64,000 bases of DNA from Lysinibacillus pakistanensis (GTDB taxonomy: Bacteria > Bacillota > Bacilli > Bacillales_A > Planococcaceae), in the NCBI GenBank assembly GCA_001312325.1, contig BBDJ01000025.1, forward strand, positions 1 through 64,000, given 5' to 3'. Every line of letters starts with the position of its first letter. Within the stretch, counting starts at the first letter, position 1. Positions 10,623 to 20,606 of the stretch are shown piece by piece. Under the pieces are notes generated by a model. The model saw nothing but the letters and a program-made list of their open reading frames with translations. It had not been told where the DNA came from and ran no database searches. The translations under genes and the position numbers were made by a program.

Positions 10623-12617
10623 ATTGATATATAAAAATGTAGGCAGAAGTATTAAAGATTATGCTATCTATTTTCTAACTCTTGTCTTAGGTGTCAGCCT
10701 ATTTTATGCATTTAATTCAGTATCATCACAACCAGCTTTAAATGATTTAAATTATTCTATGGAGATTTTTGGGGATGCATTAGTTACATATATTGGTCTA
10801 TTAACAAGATTTATTGCAATTGTTTTTGCTTTTCTCATTATATATGCCAATCAATTTATAATGAAGCGAAGAAAAAAAAGAGATGGGTATCTATATGACA
10901 TTAGGAATGAGTAAATGGCGGATATCCTTCATTTTTGTAGGTGAGACTTTTTTTGGTAGGGTTATTTGCTTTAATTATAGGACTTGGGCTAGGATTTTTA
11001 GAGTCACAAGTAATTTCATTATTAGCTTTAAAAATGTTTGTAGGAGATGCGATTGGATATAAATTATTGTTATCAAAAGTAGCTATAAAAGAGACTATTA
11101 TAAGTTTTTCAATTATTTATATTATAGTAGCGCTCTTTAATACACGTAATATTATGAACATTAAACTTATCGATTTATTAATTGCAAATCGTAAAAATCA
11201 AGAATTAAAGGTCTATAACAAATGGGTAACTAGTAGTCTTTTCTTAGTAGCGATTACTCTAATAACTTCTGGAATTCTATTGTTATTGAAATATGGGCTT
11301 GATAAAAATTATTTAACAGGGATAGTTTCACTTCTTGGTTTTGGTATTATTCTTTTTTTACTACACAATTTGTGGTGTAATGGTATTTTGGGCAAAAAGA
11401 AATAAAAAGTTGTATTTTAAAGAATTAAATTCGTTTTTGTTTCGACAACTTGGAAGTAAAATGCAAATCAATTATCTAGTAATAAGCATTTTAAGTGCAT
11501 TATTGATTGCTTCACTAGTTGTTCTAGGAACAGGGGTTAGTGTTACAAGCTCTATGAATAAGCAAGTTACCACTGCAACCCCGTTTGATCTAACAATTGT
11601 ACAACCATATGATGAAAACAATGGTCTTTTAGAAACAGCAAAACAAGATGGTATTCCACTTAAAGAAAATCTTGTGAATTATGTTGAAATAATGTTGTTT
11701 AACACAGGTTTAACATATGGGGAATTGTTTAAAGAGAAACAAGTAAAACTATCTGATTTAGAACAAGAATTACTTATGTCACAAGTTACTTTGATAACCG
11801 AGACAGATTACAATAAAATATTGAAATTATCTGGAAAAGAAGAAATTCAGCTAGGAGAAAATAATTTCATTATTAATGCAAACTATGAACCCTTTAATAA
11901 GCATATTCATTATTTTTTTTAAATAATGAAGGGAAAATTAGAATAGGTGATAATGAGCTCACTCCAGCAAACAAAAAAAATATTTAGTAACATTACTTAC
12001 TTAACAAATTCAACAAGGGCAAATGATGTAGGGACAGTGGTTGTACCAGATAATATGAAAAATCTAATGAATCCAGATAGCTTGTTATTGAATGGTATTT
12101 TTCCCTCACAAGAAATTGAGGGAATGGTCTATAAAATAATGAATAATAAATGGGTTGAAAAATCTCTTGATGGGAATATTTACTACGTAACTAAAAGCGT
12201 AATACAAGATACTTACTTTGGAGTATTTGGAGTAATAGCTTTTATTAGCAGTTACTTAGGAATAATATTCATGATTGTCACTTTATCAATACTAGCATTA
12301 CAGCAATTAACAGAAACACAGGATAACAAAGAAAAATATCTGACTTTATCGAAAATTGGCGCAGATGAAAAAAAATGATTAATAGGTTGTTGTTTAGACA
12401 AATTGGATTTTATTTTATTTCACCTTTAATTTTAGCTAGTTTGTTATCAATCTTTACTACTAAGGTTGTATTGGAGAAATTAGAACCGTTTTTTGAAGTT
12501 TCTATAAAACAGAATATGTTTGTAAGCTTCGGGATTATTTTTCTACTATATGCAATATATTTCATTGCAACTTATCATAGTGCAAAACAAGTAATCTTGG
12601 ACAATAGACTTAAATAA
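10609..12617 (+). CDS. BceB-like ABC permease (FtsX family), frameshifted
   Basis: Five pieces join into one protein of about 668 residues, the normal size for BceB. The N-terminal part (FKLIYKNVGRSIKDYAIYFL) is typical, then helices 1-4 with GIYMTLGMSKWRI, the large extracellular domain between helices 7 and 8 (about residues 310-520), and terminal helices ending in AKQVILDNRLK. Indels are at A/T runs near 10872, 10948, 11350, 11913, 11971 and 12368. The last break places ATGA at the junction, which could mimic a translationally coupled second gene, but the family is normally a single chain. The large extracellular domain in this family is where ligand specificity resides. Confidence 0.85.
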
Positions 12618-12631
12618 AAGGAGTAGATAAT

Positions 12632-12796
12632 ATGGTTGAATTTCTAATGGGCTTTGGATTATCGGAGGGAATTGTTGAAACTATTAAATGGTGGATTCCA
12701 TATTTAAGTTTTATAATGATCATAATCATCATAACAATTTTATTAAAGGTTATCCGTAAAAAGAAAATAAAGAATGCAAAAAAATTGATAGGCTAA
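12632..12796 (+). CDS. 54-residue single-pass membrane protein downstream of the BceB-like permease
   Basis: ATG preceded by AAAAGGAG at proper spacing, 14 nt after the permease stop, so probably the last gene of the operon. Residues 1-22 are amphipathic and Trp-rich (MVEFLMGFGLSEGIVETIKW). One membrane helix follows (IPYLSFIMIIIIITILL), then a strongly basic tail (RKKKIKNAKK), predicting the N-terminus outside. I do not recognise a family. Position suggests a small accessory subunit or modulator of the transporter-kinase complex, but nothing in the sequence proves that. Confidence 0.7.
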   Translation: MVEFLMGFGLSEGIVETIKWWIPYLSFIMIIIIITILLKVIRKKKIKNAKKLIG

Positions 12797-12990
12797 TTTA
12801 AAAATTCATTCTGTGACATGTATAGGTTTTAATAAAGGCGATTATTTTAAGCTTAATAATCCTGGAACTAACTGTCGTTTTTTTCCTAGTAATTTTTCTC
12901 ATAAATGCATTGGGGTGTGCTACTTACACCATTGAGCTTAAGAGTTTCTGACTTGTTTGGTAGCGATAGTTAGAATGAAAATGAATATAA

Positions 12991-13194
12991 TCAGTCATCA
13001 TCCATCGGTAGATTTAACTCTTTTGAATAGAATTTACATGGAGTAGCTTCTTGTAATTCTTCGCGTTCACCTGCCTCATATTCATATCTCAGCTATAAAA
13101 GATTGATGAATACAATTCGTAGATGGAATAGTGACCTTCTTAGAAAAATTCTAGAATTGTAGTTTTACTCGATTGAATGTTTGTTTCGTTCCAT
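12991..13194 (-). pseudogene. possible nonsense-interrupted small ORF
   Basis: Reading from ATG at 13194, a 67-codon frame runs to TGA with two internal stops, TAA at codon 10 and TAG at codon 34. The part after the second stop (YEYEAGEREELQEATPCKFY, then SKELNLPMDDD) looks protein-like. AAGGAGG precedes the ATG but also lies in a terminator stem, so it may be coincidental. The family is not recognised. Unlike most breaks in this window, these are substitutions rather than homopolymer indels. Confidence 0.25.
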
Positions 13195-13200
13195 AAAAAA

Positions 13201-13257
13201 ATGCCTCCTTAGATAAACAGATTTTATTTTTTTAATCTGTCTATCTAATAGGGAGCA
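13201..13257 (-). terminator. terminator of the esterase transcript
   Basis: Imperfect inverted repeat AGATAAACAGATT / AATCTGTCTATCT extended by CTCC/GGAG pairs, followed in minus sense by T7. It lies about 35 nt after the esterase stop. Confidence 0.6.
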
Positions 13258-13289
13258 TATCAAATTACCACTTGGGGTTATCATTGTCA

Positions 13290-14090
13290 TCAGGTATTTA
13301 AAAAGCGAGGGAGTCGGCTAAGCATACAGGGAAGGACACTAACATGATCCTCCTCATCGAACTTTACATAATGAGTGTGAATGTTTTGGTCGCTTAAACG
13401 CTTCATTCGTTCTGCTGCTTGCTCAGCTCCTTCAAGCATATCAGCCAGTTCATTGGCACCAATTGTGAGCAGCAGATTGATAGTATGATTCCCATTCCAA
13501 GTTTCACTAAGTCTCTCCATTTCTTTTAACACAGCATTGTCAGCCCACCAAACAGAGGGACTTCCAGCTATGATGTGCGTAAATAAATAAGGTCTTGCAC
13601 ATAAAGCATATAGAGTAAAAAGACCACCTAATGAATGCCCTACAATGGCTTGTTTACTTTTATTAATGGGCCATTTCTTTGCCACCTTAGGCATCAATTC
13701 ATGTTCGATAAAATCTAGAAAATCATTCGCCTTGCCATTAGGAGGCCAAGGCGTACCATCAGGACGAGGTGGTAGATTTTCCTCACCTACAGGTAATGTA
13801 AAATCAAGGCATCGTCGTTCCATATCAAATGGCTCCTTTGAGGGATAGCCAATACCTATAACAAGAATGGGGTCAAAGCCTTTTGGTTTTCTTGTTTGTA
13901 GCTTCACTGCCTCTGCAAGTGTTGGAAAAAGTGCGTCACCATCTAAGACGTATACTACAGCATAGCCATCTGCTGGCGGCTCGTCTGTTGGGGGCGCAAT
14001 CAATATTCGATAGTCTAACTGCTGTTGGGAAGTCATCGTGTATTCAAAATAGTCTTTTGATACATAGGGTTTCTTTGTCATTGTTTTCAT
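13290..14090 (-). CDS. siderophore esterase-like alpha/beta hydrolase (BesA/IroE/YbbA type)
   Basis: Intact 266-residue hydrolase. The nucleophile elbow is IVGHSLGGLFTLYAL (Ser about 152), followed by SPSVWWADN and a C-terminal His in EEDHVSVL, the pattern of the esterase-D / Fes-like family. The N-terminal segment YRILIAPPTDEPPADGYAVV opens the fold. No signal peptide is visible, so it is probably cytoplasmic. It overlaps the upstream binding-protein gene by ATGA, so the two are co-translated. In Bacillus the equivalent enzyme hydrolyses imported trilactone siderophores such as bacillibactin to release iron; that substrate is inferred here. Confidence 0.85.
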   Translation of the reverse strand: MKTMTKKPYVSKDYFEYTMTSQQQLDYRILIAPPTDEPPADGYAVVYVLDGDALFPTLAEAVKLQTRKPKGFDPILVIGIGYPSKEPFDMERRCLDFTLPVGEENLPPRPDGTPWPPNGKANDFLDFIEHELMPKVAKKWPINKSKQAIVGHSLGGLFTLYALCARPYLFTHIIAGSPSVWWADNAVLKEMERLSETWNGNHTINLLLTIGANELADMLEGAEQAAERMKRLSDQNIHTHYVKFDEEDHVSVLPCMLSRLPRFLNT

Positions 14091-15089
14091 GGTGTTAAAA
14101 ACTCCAATACATCATCTATGACTTTTCCTTGTGCATGAATGCCCCCATTTAGCCAATAATCTCCTGCTGTTTCGTAAACTTGATTGTTTTTGAATGCCGT
14201 TGTACTTTGCCAAATTTTACTTTCCTTAAATTCCTTTAAAAATTCATCGCCAAGATTGCCATCATTAATAAGGAAAATATAATCTGCATCAAGCTCTGGC
14301 AAAATTTCTAATGACACCTCGAAGGCACCATTCTTCACTAAGTTGCTTTGTTCAAAGCCTAATTCATGCGTTAATACATAGCCACTGAAATACTCATCAG
14401 TCATGAAGAACATACCTTTCGCATTAAAGCGAATTAACGCCACTTTTTTTCCCTTCTGTAATAGCAGCTAGCTTCGCTTGTGCAGCATCTACCTTCTCTT
14501 GATAACTTTGTAATGTTTGCTCAGCCTTATCTTGTTCATTAAGTAGCTGCCCTAATACTTTAATAGAACCTTCCAAATCACTTGCTGCATTTTTGAATAC
14601 GTATGTTGGGGCGATCTTTGCATATTTTTCATAAGTGCCGTTTTCAAGATAAAAAGAGTTGTGCAATATAATTATATCTGGTTTGTTTGCCATAATCGCC
14701 TCTGCGGATGGAGGACCACTTGCAAAGCTGATTTCTGGTACACCTTGTAACTGATCCTGCAAATAAAGCTGTGGCTTCACGCCATTTGACCATTGCATCA
14801 TGGGTTTAATGCCTAAAGCAAGCAGCGAGTCCTCCATGACAGGCGCAAATATTTTTGTCGGCTTAGCAGGTAATATGACTTCATTTCCAAGCTCATCCTT
14901 TACTGTTAATGGATAAACATCCTTTTGCTCCTTCGTGCTTTCTGGTGATGCCTGTGTTACTACCTTTTCTTCTTTATTACTTGATTGAGCATTGCAGGCA
15001 GTAAGTACGCCAATAACAAGTAATAAAGAGGCAAACACAAAGATAGATTTTAAAATTGTTTGATAGTGATAACGACAGTTTACGTTCAT
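14087..15089 (-). CDS. FeuA-like siderophore-binding lipoprotein, one frameshift
   Basis: About 333 residues. The signal ends in lipobox VLTACN (Cys about 33), then an acidic or Ser-rich linker and a class III (Fe/B12) binding fold: YPLTVKDELGNEVILPAKPT, IMANKPDIIILH, YAKIAPTYVF, GDEFLKEFKES. Extra T in 14444-14450 splits it; removing one joins EGKK to VALIRFNAKG. Its promoter region carries a Fur box at 15113-15127. It would capture ferri-siderophore outside the membrane and deliver it to a FecCD-type permease, but no permease gene lies in this window. Confidence 0.88.
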
Positions 15090-15112
15090 TGTTCATCAAG
15101 GTCTCCTTCTAC

Positions 15113-15127
15113 TGATAATGATTCTCA
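15113..15127 (-). promoter_or_regulatory. Fur box
   Basis: TGATAATGATTCTCA, a close match to the Fur 7-1-7 consensus, 24 bp upstream of the FeuA-like lipoprotein start. Confidence 0.8.
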
Positions 15128-15147
15128 AATGGAATTATAATTCAGTG

Positions 15148-16323
15148 TTAGATAGGAAGCCATGGACTGGAACAGGAAAGGGATTTGGATTTTTTTCCGG
15201 TTAACATTAACAATGTTTCATCTAACATTCGATTAATGGCAATAGCAGAGTACTCAAACCAAGGATTCGATGGCAAAATATACACATGTCCATTTTTTTA
15301 TAGCTTGTAACTCTTTCCAACTATCAAGGTATTGTAAAGCGAGCCAATAATTTCGAGTGGCCGTATCGGGGCAAATGATGAATAGCAAACGGTTTGGATT
15401 TATGTCTAAAAGCTGTTCAAGAGTGATAAGCTCGTTACATGTTTCTTGTTGCGCATCAATAGGATGAAGCTGCAAATCTGTAAAAAGAACATTCTGAATT
15501 CCTTTATTACAATATAAAAATAATTGATCTCCACATAATCGGAGTACAGCAAAAGTATCCTTTCCAACCGCTCGTTTAATCTCTAGCTTTGCCTGTAATG
15601 CTTTTTGCTCGTACGTTTGAATAAAATGTTTACAAGCGCTCTGTTTGTTGATGGCGTCAGCTATTTCTGTTAATTGAGTTTTCCAATCCTTTGCTTTAAT
15701 CGTCACATGTTTGACGCCAATTGATTCAAGCCAATGTAGCATGGATAGGGAGGGCTCTTCCTGAAAAATATGAATATCTGGCTTTGCAGATGCTAATTTT
15801 CTAAAGTTATCCTCCGATTCCGCATCAAATATATTTAAAGGCACATGAATTTTGTCCTGGTAATGATTGTAATAATATGGACTCCATTTAGCATTAAGTG
15901 GTGCTGCGACAGGTATTATTCCTAGTGCTAATAAATTCCCAGTAGTGGACACAGAAAAAGTGGAGATACGCCGACGAGCTATTTTGCTATAAGAGGATGG
16001 TGAAACTCCAACCTCCTTTTTAAATTTTCGACTGAAATAAAACTCGTCACTGTAGCCAACCTTACTAGCAATATCACGTAACAACAAGTCAGTATCGCGA
16101 AGTAATTGTTTGGCATGTCCAATGCGTAACTCTGTTAAATAATCAGTAGCACTTTGCCCGAATTCCTTTTTAAATGCCTCCCCAAAATAGCTGGAACTGA
16201 GACCAGAAATGAAAGCTAAATGATCAATCGTTAGGGCTGATGATGGTGTTTTGCAATATAATTTCGGATATCCTTTAATGATATTTGAGTTGTCATCATA
16301 TCAGTAGCACTTTCGGTTTTCAT
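15148..16323 (-). CDS. Btr-like AraC regulator fused to periplasmic-binding domain (copy 1), frameshifted
   Basis: Start ATG at 16323 with AGAGGTGA upstream. Residues 10-110 form an AraC double helix-turn-helix (LTIDHLAFISGLSSSYFGEA, DIASKVGYSDEFYFSRKFKK, GVSPSSY). The remaining about 270 residues are a FeuA-like binding fold without signal peptide (LLALGIIPVAAP, KLASAKPDIHIFQEE, NGHVYILPSNPWFEYSA). This is the architecture of B. subtilis Btr, which binds ferri-bacillibactin inside the cell and activates uptake genes. Frame breaks: a lost T near 16232 and an extra T at 15293-15299. The exact 3' end is uncertain (15135 or 15148) because another T run precedes the stop. No N-terminal cupin domain is present, unlike copy 2. 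Confidence 0.82.
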
Positions 16324-16358
16324 GTTAACAAGTCACCTCTTATATGTTAGTGTGAAAA

Positions 16359-17995
16359 TTATTTTACATTAACCAATAGCTTTGGTAATGCACCCAGTAA
16401 TTTCTCTCTTGTAAAGGCATCGTTGTAATTCCATTTTGTTGCGTCAATCAAATAAGCGTGGTTATTTTGAACAGCAGGAAGTTCTCTCCAACTATCACTT
16501 TTGAGCAATTCCATAGTTGCTATTTGCGATTCAGGCTTGTCAGATAATAGCATAAAGATTCGATCACCAGCATACTGAGGTAAGTGATTAATTGGTATTT
16601 CCTTATAGCCTTTCCCAGCTTGTAGTAATTTTTTTTACTTGTCTATGAGGCTGGAATCCACATGGATGAAAAAGAGCAGGGGATAGACCTGTACAGCCCA
16701 TAACAAATAGCCGTTTACCGTGGTCAAAAGTTAAAACTGTAGCCGTTTCACCAGGCTTTACAACTTTTTGTAGCTGTAGCCACATTGTATTTTCTTGTAG
16801 TCTAAAATGTGTTAACCAATCTTCTGCCCGTTGTTGTTGGCCAAGCCACTGCCCTAATAGAAGAATGCGTTCATCCAAGGAATCCCAGGAATTGAGTGTA
16901 ATGGTTGGAGCAATAGATGATAAAGACTGATATTGTTGCTCGTCATTATTTGTAAAGATAATTAAATCTGGATTCAGCTTTGAAGATTTTTCAATGTTAA
17001 TTGGAAATGCCACATCTTGCACATTAGGTACGTGATTTTTATAAAATGATTTGCTAATAGATTTTTTTGTCACCACCTATTGGCTGTACATTAAAAATCA
17101 ACATATCCCCAAACGTTTCTCCATGATAAATAATTCGATGAGGTGAGGCAGGAATTTCTACTTCATGCCCTGTCCAATCTTTAACAATAGTTCTTTGCTT
17201 ATATTGACGAGCAAACTGCTTAGGCGGAATGCCAACGATCTGTCGAAAGCGGCGATTAAAATAATATTCATCATCAAATCCAACCCGCTGAGCAATATCT
17301 TTTAAAGGTTCATTTGTTTGTAGGAGTAATTCCTTTGCGTTTTTTTAGGCGTAAATCTGTTATATAATCCAATGGTCTTTTCCCTGTTAAGGTTTGGAAG
17401 ATTGCACTGTATTGCCATTGGGCTATATGGGCTAAATCAGCGAGTTTTTTTTACTGGTAAAGACTGCTGATAATAATTATGTATATAGTCAATTGTTTGT
17501 TCAACAGCCTTGATAATATTTACTTGGTAATCCATATGAAGCTGATGTTCAAATAATAAATGTAATAATTCATATAAGATTACTTGTTGTTTAAGATAAT
17601 CCGAATGAGGCTTCATAGCATACAAATCCTCTGTTAGTCGAGTAAAGCGGGTAGCCGGGTATAACGTATATTCCACTTGCTCAGAAAAAAATGGGTTCTA
17701 TATAAGGAGAAGGGCCTTGTACTAACTGAAAAGCTGAAAAGGAAATTTTATAGAAACAAAAATCTTTAGTTATACCCGATAAATCAATTATTGAATGTGG
17801 CTGTACAAGGAAAATTTTTCCCTTCGTCACAAGATAGGGAATATCATCAATTGTTAACGTTCCACAACCATCCGTAAAAAGAATCATCGTATGATGAGAG
17901 GTTGAAATAAACGGATAGCTCTGTGTAATACAGTCAATAGTTTCTAAATGAAAAAGTAAGTCTTTGGTAAAAGAAGTTGAATTTTTATCTTCCAT
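16359..17995 (-). CDS. Btr-like AraC regulator fused to periplasmic-binding domain (copy 2), frameshifted
   Basis: About 545 residues once joined. Start at 17995 preceded by GAAAGGAAG and a Fur box at 18012-18032. An N-terminal cupin-like sensor (HHTMILFTDGCGTLTIDD) is followed by AraC HTH (KLADLAHIAQWQYSAIFQTL, DIAQRVGFDDEYYFNRRFRQ). The binding domain (KDWTGHEVEIPASPHRIIYH, LNPDLIIFTNND, FVMGCTGLSPALF, YAGDRIFMLLSDKP) closely resembles the adjacent lipoprotein at 18095-19053, suggesting that both recognise the same siderophore. Indels are at T/A runs near 16629, 17062, 17340, 17445 and 17685. Copy 1 starts 35 nt downstream, so the two regulators are probably one operon. Confidence 0.82.
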
Positions 17996-18011
17996 TAGTG
18001 ACTTCCTTTCT

Positions 18012-18032
18012 AAATGAAAATCATTATCAATT
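18012..18032 (-). promoter_or_regulatory. Fur box
   Basis: Minus-strand core TTGATAATGATTTTCA, 17 bp before the copy-2 regulator start. It implies iron repression of the regulator itself. Confidence 0.78.
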
Positions 18033-18052
18033 AACTGTATTGTATAAAAAGT

Positions 18053-18092
18053 AAAGAGACATTTCAACAAAGATGAAATGTCTCTTTCTTTT
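18053..18092 (-). terminator. terminator after siderophore-binding lipoprotein 2
   Basis: Perfect stem AAAGAGACATTTCA / TGAAATGTCTCTTT, followed in minus sense by ACTTTTT. It lies between the lipoprotein stop and the Fur box of the next gene. Confidence 0.75.
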
Positions 18093-18094
18093 AT

Positions 18095-19053
18095 TTATTT
18101 TTTTAGCATATTAGGTAGTTCAGTTAGCAGCCATTCTCTAGTTGAGGCATCACTATCAGCTTTTCGAATGTCAATTGTGTAAACATGCCCATTTTTTTAC
18201 AGCAGGGAGCCCCTTCCAAATGGGACTTTCCATCATTTCCTTTGTAGACTGTTTTGCTTCATCAGGTACTGGCGTAAGGATGAAAATTCGATCTCCTGCA
18301 TACTCAGGAAGAAGCTCTGTGGAGATTTCAGCAAATCCTGTCCCTTCATCTAGGATTTGTTGTATTTTGTCGCCAGGCTTTAAGACATTGGAGTCGTAAA
18401 GAACCTGTGAAAGACCTGCACGTGCCATCACAAACAGTCGATCCCCAGGATAGTAGGTTAAAACAGATGCCGTTTCATTTTCTTTTAAAACTCCTTCGTC
18501 AATTAAGGATTTCCACATTGTATCTGCCTTCGCTTTATAATTACTGAGCCATTTTTCTGCCTCTTCCTTCTTGTTTAATATATCTCCAAGTTCTGTTAAA
18601 CGCTGCTCTAAAGGTGCAAAGGTATCGAATACAATAGTTGGTGCCACTTTGGATAGCTGTTCATAGATCTTTTCATCTGAAGTCGCAACAATAATAAGGT
18701 CTGGTTTTAGTTCAAGTGTTTTCTCAATATTGATAGGGAAACCGACATCTTCTACATTATGTACTTCTTTCTCCCATGCATAACCAGTAATCCAGGAGAA
18801 ACCTGCACCTACTGTTTGGGCATCTAATGCGACAATATCACCATAGCCCTCGCCGTGATAAATCACTCGCTTTGGTTCTAGTGGGATTTCCACCTCATGA
18901 TTTAAATAGTCTTTATAAACACGTACTTTGCTTTCAGTCGGTTGTTCTTCCTCTTTTTTTTGCTGTTTCATTTTTGGAGCTACAAGCAGCTAGTACTAAT
19001 CCTAAAGTTAGCAATACGCTACAAAGGAGCATATATTTATTAAACGTTTTCAT
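18095..19053 (-). CDS. FecB-family siderophore-binding lipoprotein 2, frameshifted
   Basis: Start at 19053 (MKTFNKYMLLCSVLLTLGLV) with lipobox LAAC. The mature fold is a class III binding protein of about 320 residues: KDYLNHEVEIPLEPKRVIYH, LKPDLIIVATSDE, LSKVAPTIVFD, FVMARAGLSQVLYDSNVL, YAGDRIFILTPVP. An extra A near 18955 breaks the signal-to-mature junction and one at 18192-18198 removes the natural tail (NGHVYTIDIRKADSDAS...). A near-perfect Fur box lies 29 bp upstream of the start. Its strong similarity to the binding domain of the regulator at 16359-17995 supports a matched receptor-sensor pair. Confidence 0.88.
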
Positions 19054-19081
19054 ACCTAGTCCTCCGAAATAGTATTTAATA

Positions 19082-19100
19082 GATAATGAGAATCATTATC
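19082..19100. promoter_or_regulatory. Fur box, near-perfect 19-mer
   Basis: GATAATGAGAATCATTATC is a 19-bp near-perfect palindrome, the best Fur consensus match in the window, directly upstream of lipoprotein 2. Confidence 0.9.
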
Positions 19101-19289
19101 GACATTAGTTAGCATAATGGAGCAAGTTAACTTTCACAATGGAGAAATGAAAGAAGCTCCATTAATTTTTATCCAAAATTTAATTGATGACCATGTAGGT
19201 TTTGGAAGTAAAATCCGTGTAACCGTTAAAATATCCGCCAATTGGTGGAGAACGATATTTAAAAAGATTAAAATAACCATGTTTCTAAA

Positions 19290-19304
19290 TGATAATAATT
19301 ATCA
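19290..19304. promoter_or_regulatory. Fur box
   Basis: TGATAATAATTATCA, a perfect 15-bp palindrome 21 bp before the MFS transporter start. Confidence 0.85.
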
Positions 19305-19325
19305 ACGAGGGGAGGATGAAGGTAA

Positions 19326-20495
19326 ATGAGGAATTTTTGGCTGTTTGTTACAACTGGTATGTTATTGATTGTCACAACGACAGGGTTTGCACGTATGGCC
19401 TATGGTATTATCTTACCCTTTATGCAGCAGGGGCTATCACTGTCAACAACACAATCCGGGCTACTTGGAACAATGCTCTTTCTAGGCTATTTGCTAACAG
19501 TAGGGCTTTCGGGAATGCTATCAATGCGTATTGGTGCAAAAAATGTTCTGCTCGTTGGAGGATGCCTTGTTATTTTAGGCTTGGGAGGTCTAGTATTTGT
19601 CACAGGCTTTTGGTGGTCGTCTATCACTTTGTTCTTAGCAGGGGCTGGAAGTGCATTAGTTTATACACCTCTACTATCGATAGCCGTTAGCCTGTATCCA
19701 AAGAAACGAGGCACTGTGATGGGACTGTTAATGAGCGGAGCTGGTATTGGGATGCTATTTTCAGGCTTACTCGTGCCATTCATGCTACAGCAATTTCCAG
19801 AGCTAGGTTGGAGGGGCGCCTGGTTAATTTTCGCAATCATGACCATTGCAGTAGTGTTGTTAGCGTTTTGGGTAATAAAGCAACCACAGGCAACAACTGA
19901 TAAGGATACTACTGGAGATAGTAACGTTGCTTGGCGAAGTAAGAAGTTGTATATCATTGCAGGTATGTATTTCGCTGTTGGACTGGTCTATCTTATCCCC
20001 AATTTATATCAGACAAGCTATATGAAGGAGCTTGGCATCTCAACTGCTACAGCAGGCTCTATCTATGCAATTGCAGGTATCGTTTCTATTGGCGGAGCTC
20101 CATTTTGGGGAATGTTGGCTGATAAAATCGGTGTAAAAAAAGCTTTAATAGCAGCATTGCTGTTTTCTGTTATAGGAGATCTCCTGCCTATTATGCTAGA
20201 AAATACAGGAGGGTTTATATTATCCTCCATTATCTGGGGCTCTTCACTTGGTGGAGTTCTTGTTTTGATTCAAATGAAGGCTAGCCAGCAGGTGTCACCT
20301 TCGTATGTAGCTTCTGCCATAGGTTTTATTTCCATTTTCTATGCGGTTGGTCAAATGATGGGGCCAGGAATTGCAGGCTGGCTTATTGAGTATGCAGGAG
20401 GATTTAAAATGGCTTATGGCTTTGGTGCAATCGTATTCTTTATCACACTACTTCTGTCAACTGTTCTTAAAGGTGAAAATATACAGGAACAATAG
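19326..20495 (+). CDS. Fur-controlled MFS transporter 1
   Basis: Intact 389-residue protein with about 12 membrane helices and the MFS fold, including GMLSMRIGAKNVLLVGGC after helix 2 and FWGMLADKIGVKKALIAALL in the second half. It lies 21 bp downstream of a perfect Fur box, and GAGGGGAGGATGAAG provides the ribosome site. A PchR-like regulator with its own Fur box follows. Iron control and position suggest export of a siderophore or uptake of a chelate; the substrate cannot be read from the sequence. Confidence 0.85.
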   Translation: MRNFWLFVTTGMLLIVTTTGFARMAYGIILPFMQQGLSLSTTQSGLLGTMLFLGYLLTVGLSGMLSMRIGAKNVLLVGGCLVILGLGGLVFVTGFWWSSITLFLAGAGSALVYTPLLSIAVSLYPKKRGTVMGLLMSGAGIGMLFSGLLVPFMLQQFPELGWRGAWLIFAIMTIAVVLLAFWVIKQPQATTDKDTTGDSNVAWRSKKLYIIAGMYFAVGLVYLIPNLYQTSYMKELGISTATAGSIYAIAGIVSIGGAPFWGMLADKIGVKKALIAALLFSVIGDLLPIMLENTGGFILSSIIWGSSLGGVLVLIQMKASQQVSPSYVASAIGFISIFYAVGQMMGPGIAGWLIEYAGGFKMAYGFGAIVFFITLLLSTVLKGENIQEQ

Positions 20496-20575
20496 TCCTA
20501 GCGGATTTCACGTATTCACGCTAAGGCATAATTGATAGCTAAAAGTAAATCTGTTTGCTATACTTTGGTTAGTTA

Positions 20576-20592
20576 TTGATAATAATTCTCAA
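20576..20592 (+). promoter_or_regulatory. Fur box
   Basis: TTGATAATAATTCTCAA, 14 bp before the PchR-like regulator start. Confidence 0.75.
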
Positions 20593-20606
20593 TGAAGAGC
20601 TGAAAG

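Noticed and set aside
12365..12380. Permease C-terminus as a separate, ATGA-coupled gene
   Set aside because: The junction is an A8 run and the combined length and helix pattern fit a single BceB-like chain.
19117..19329. A 70-residue ORF between two Fur boxes
   Set aside because: No ribosome site, no recognisable domain, and it spans the leader and Fur box of the MFS gene.
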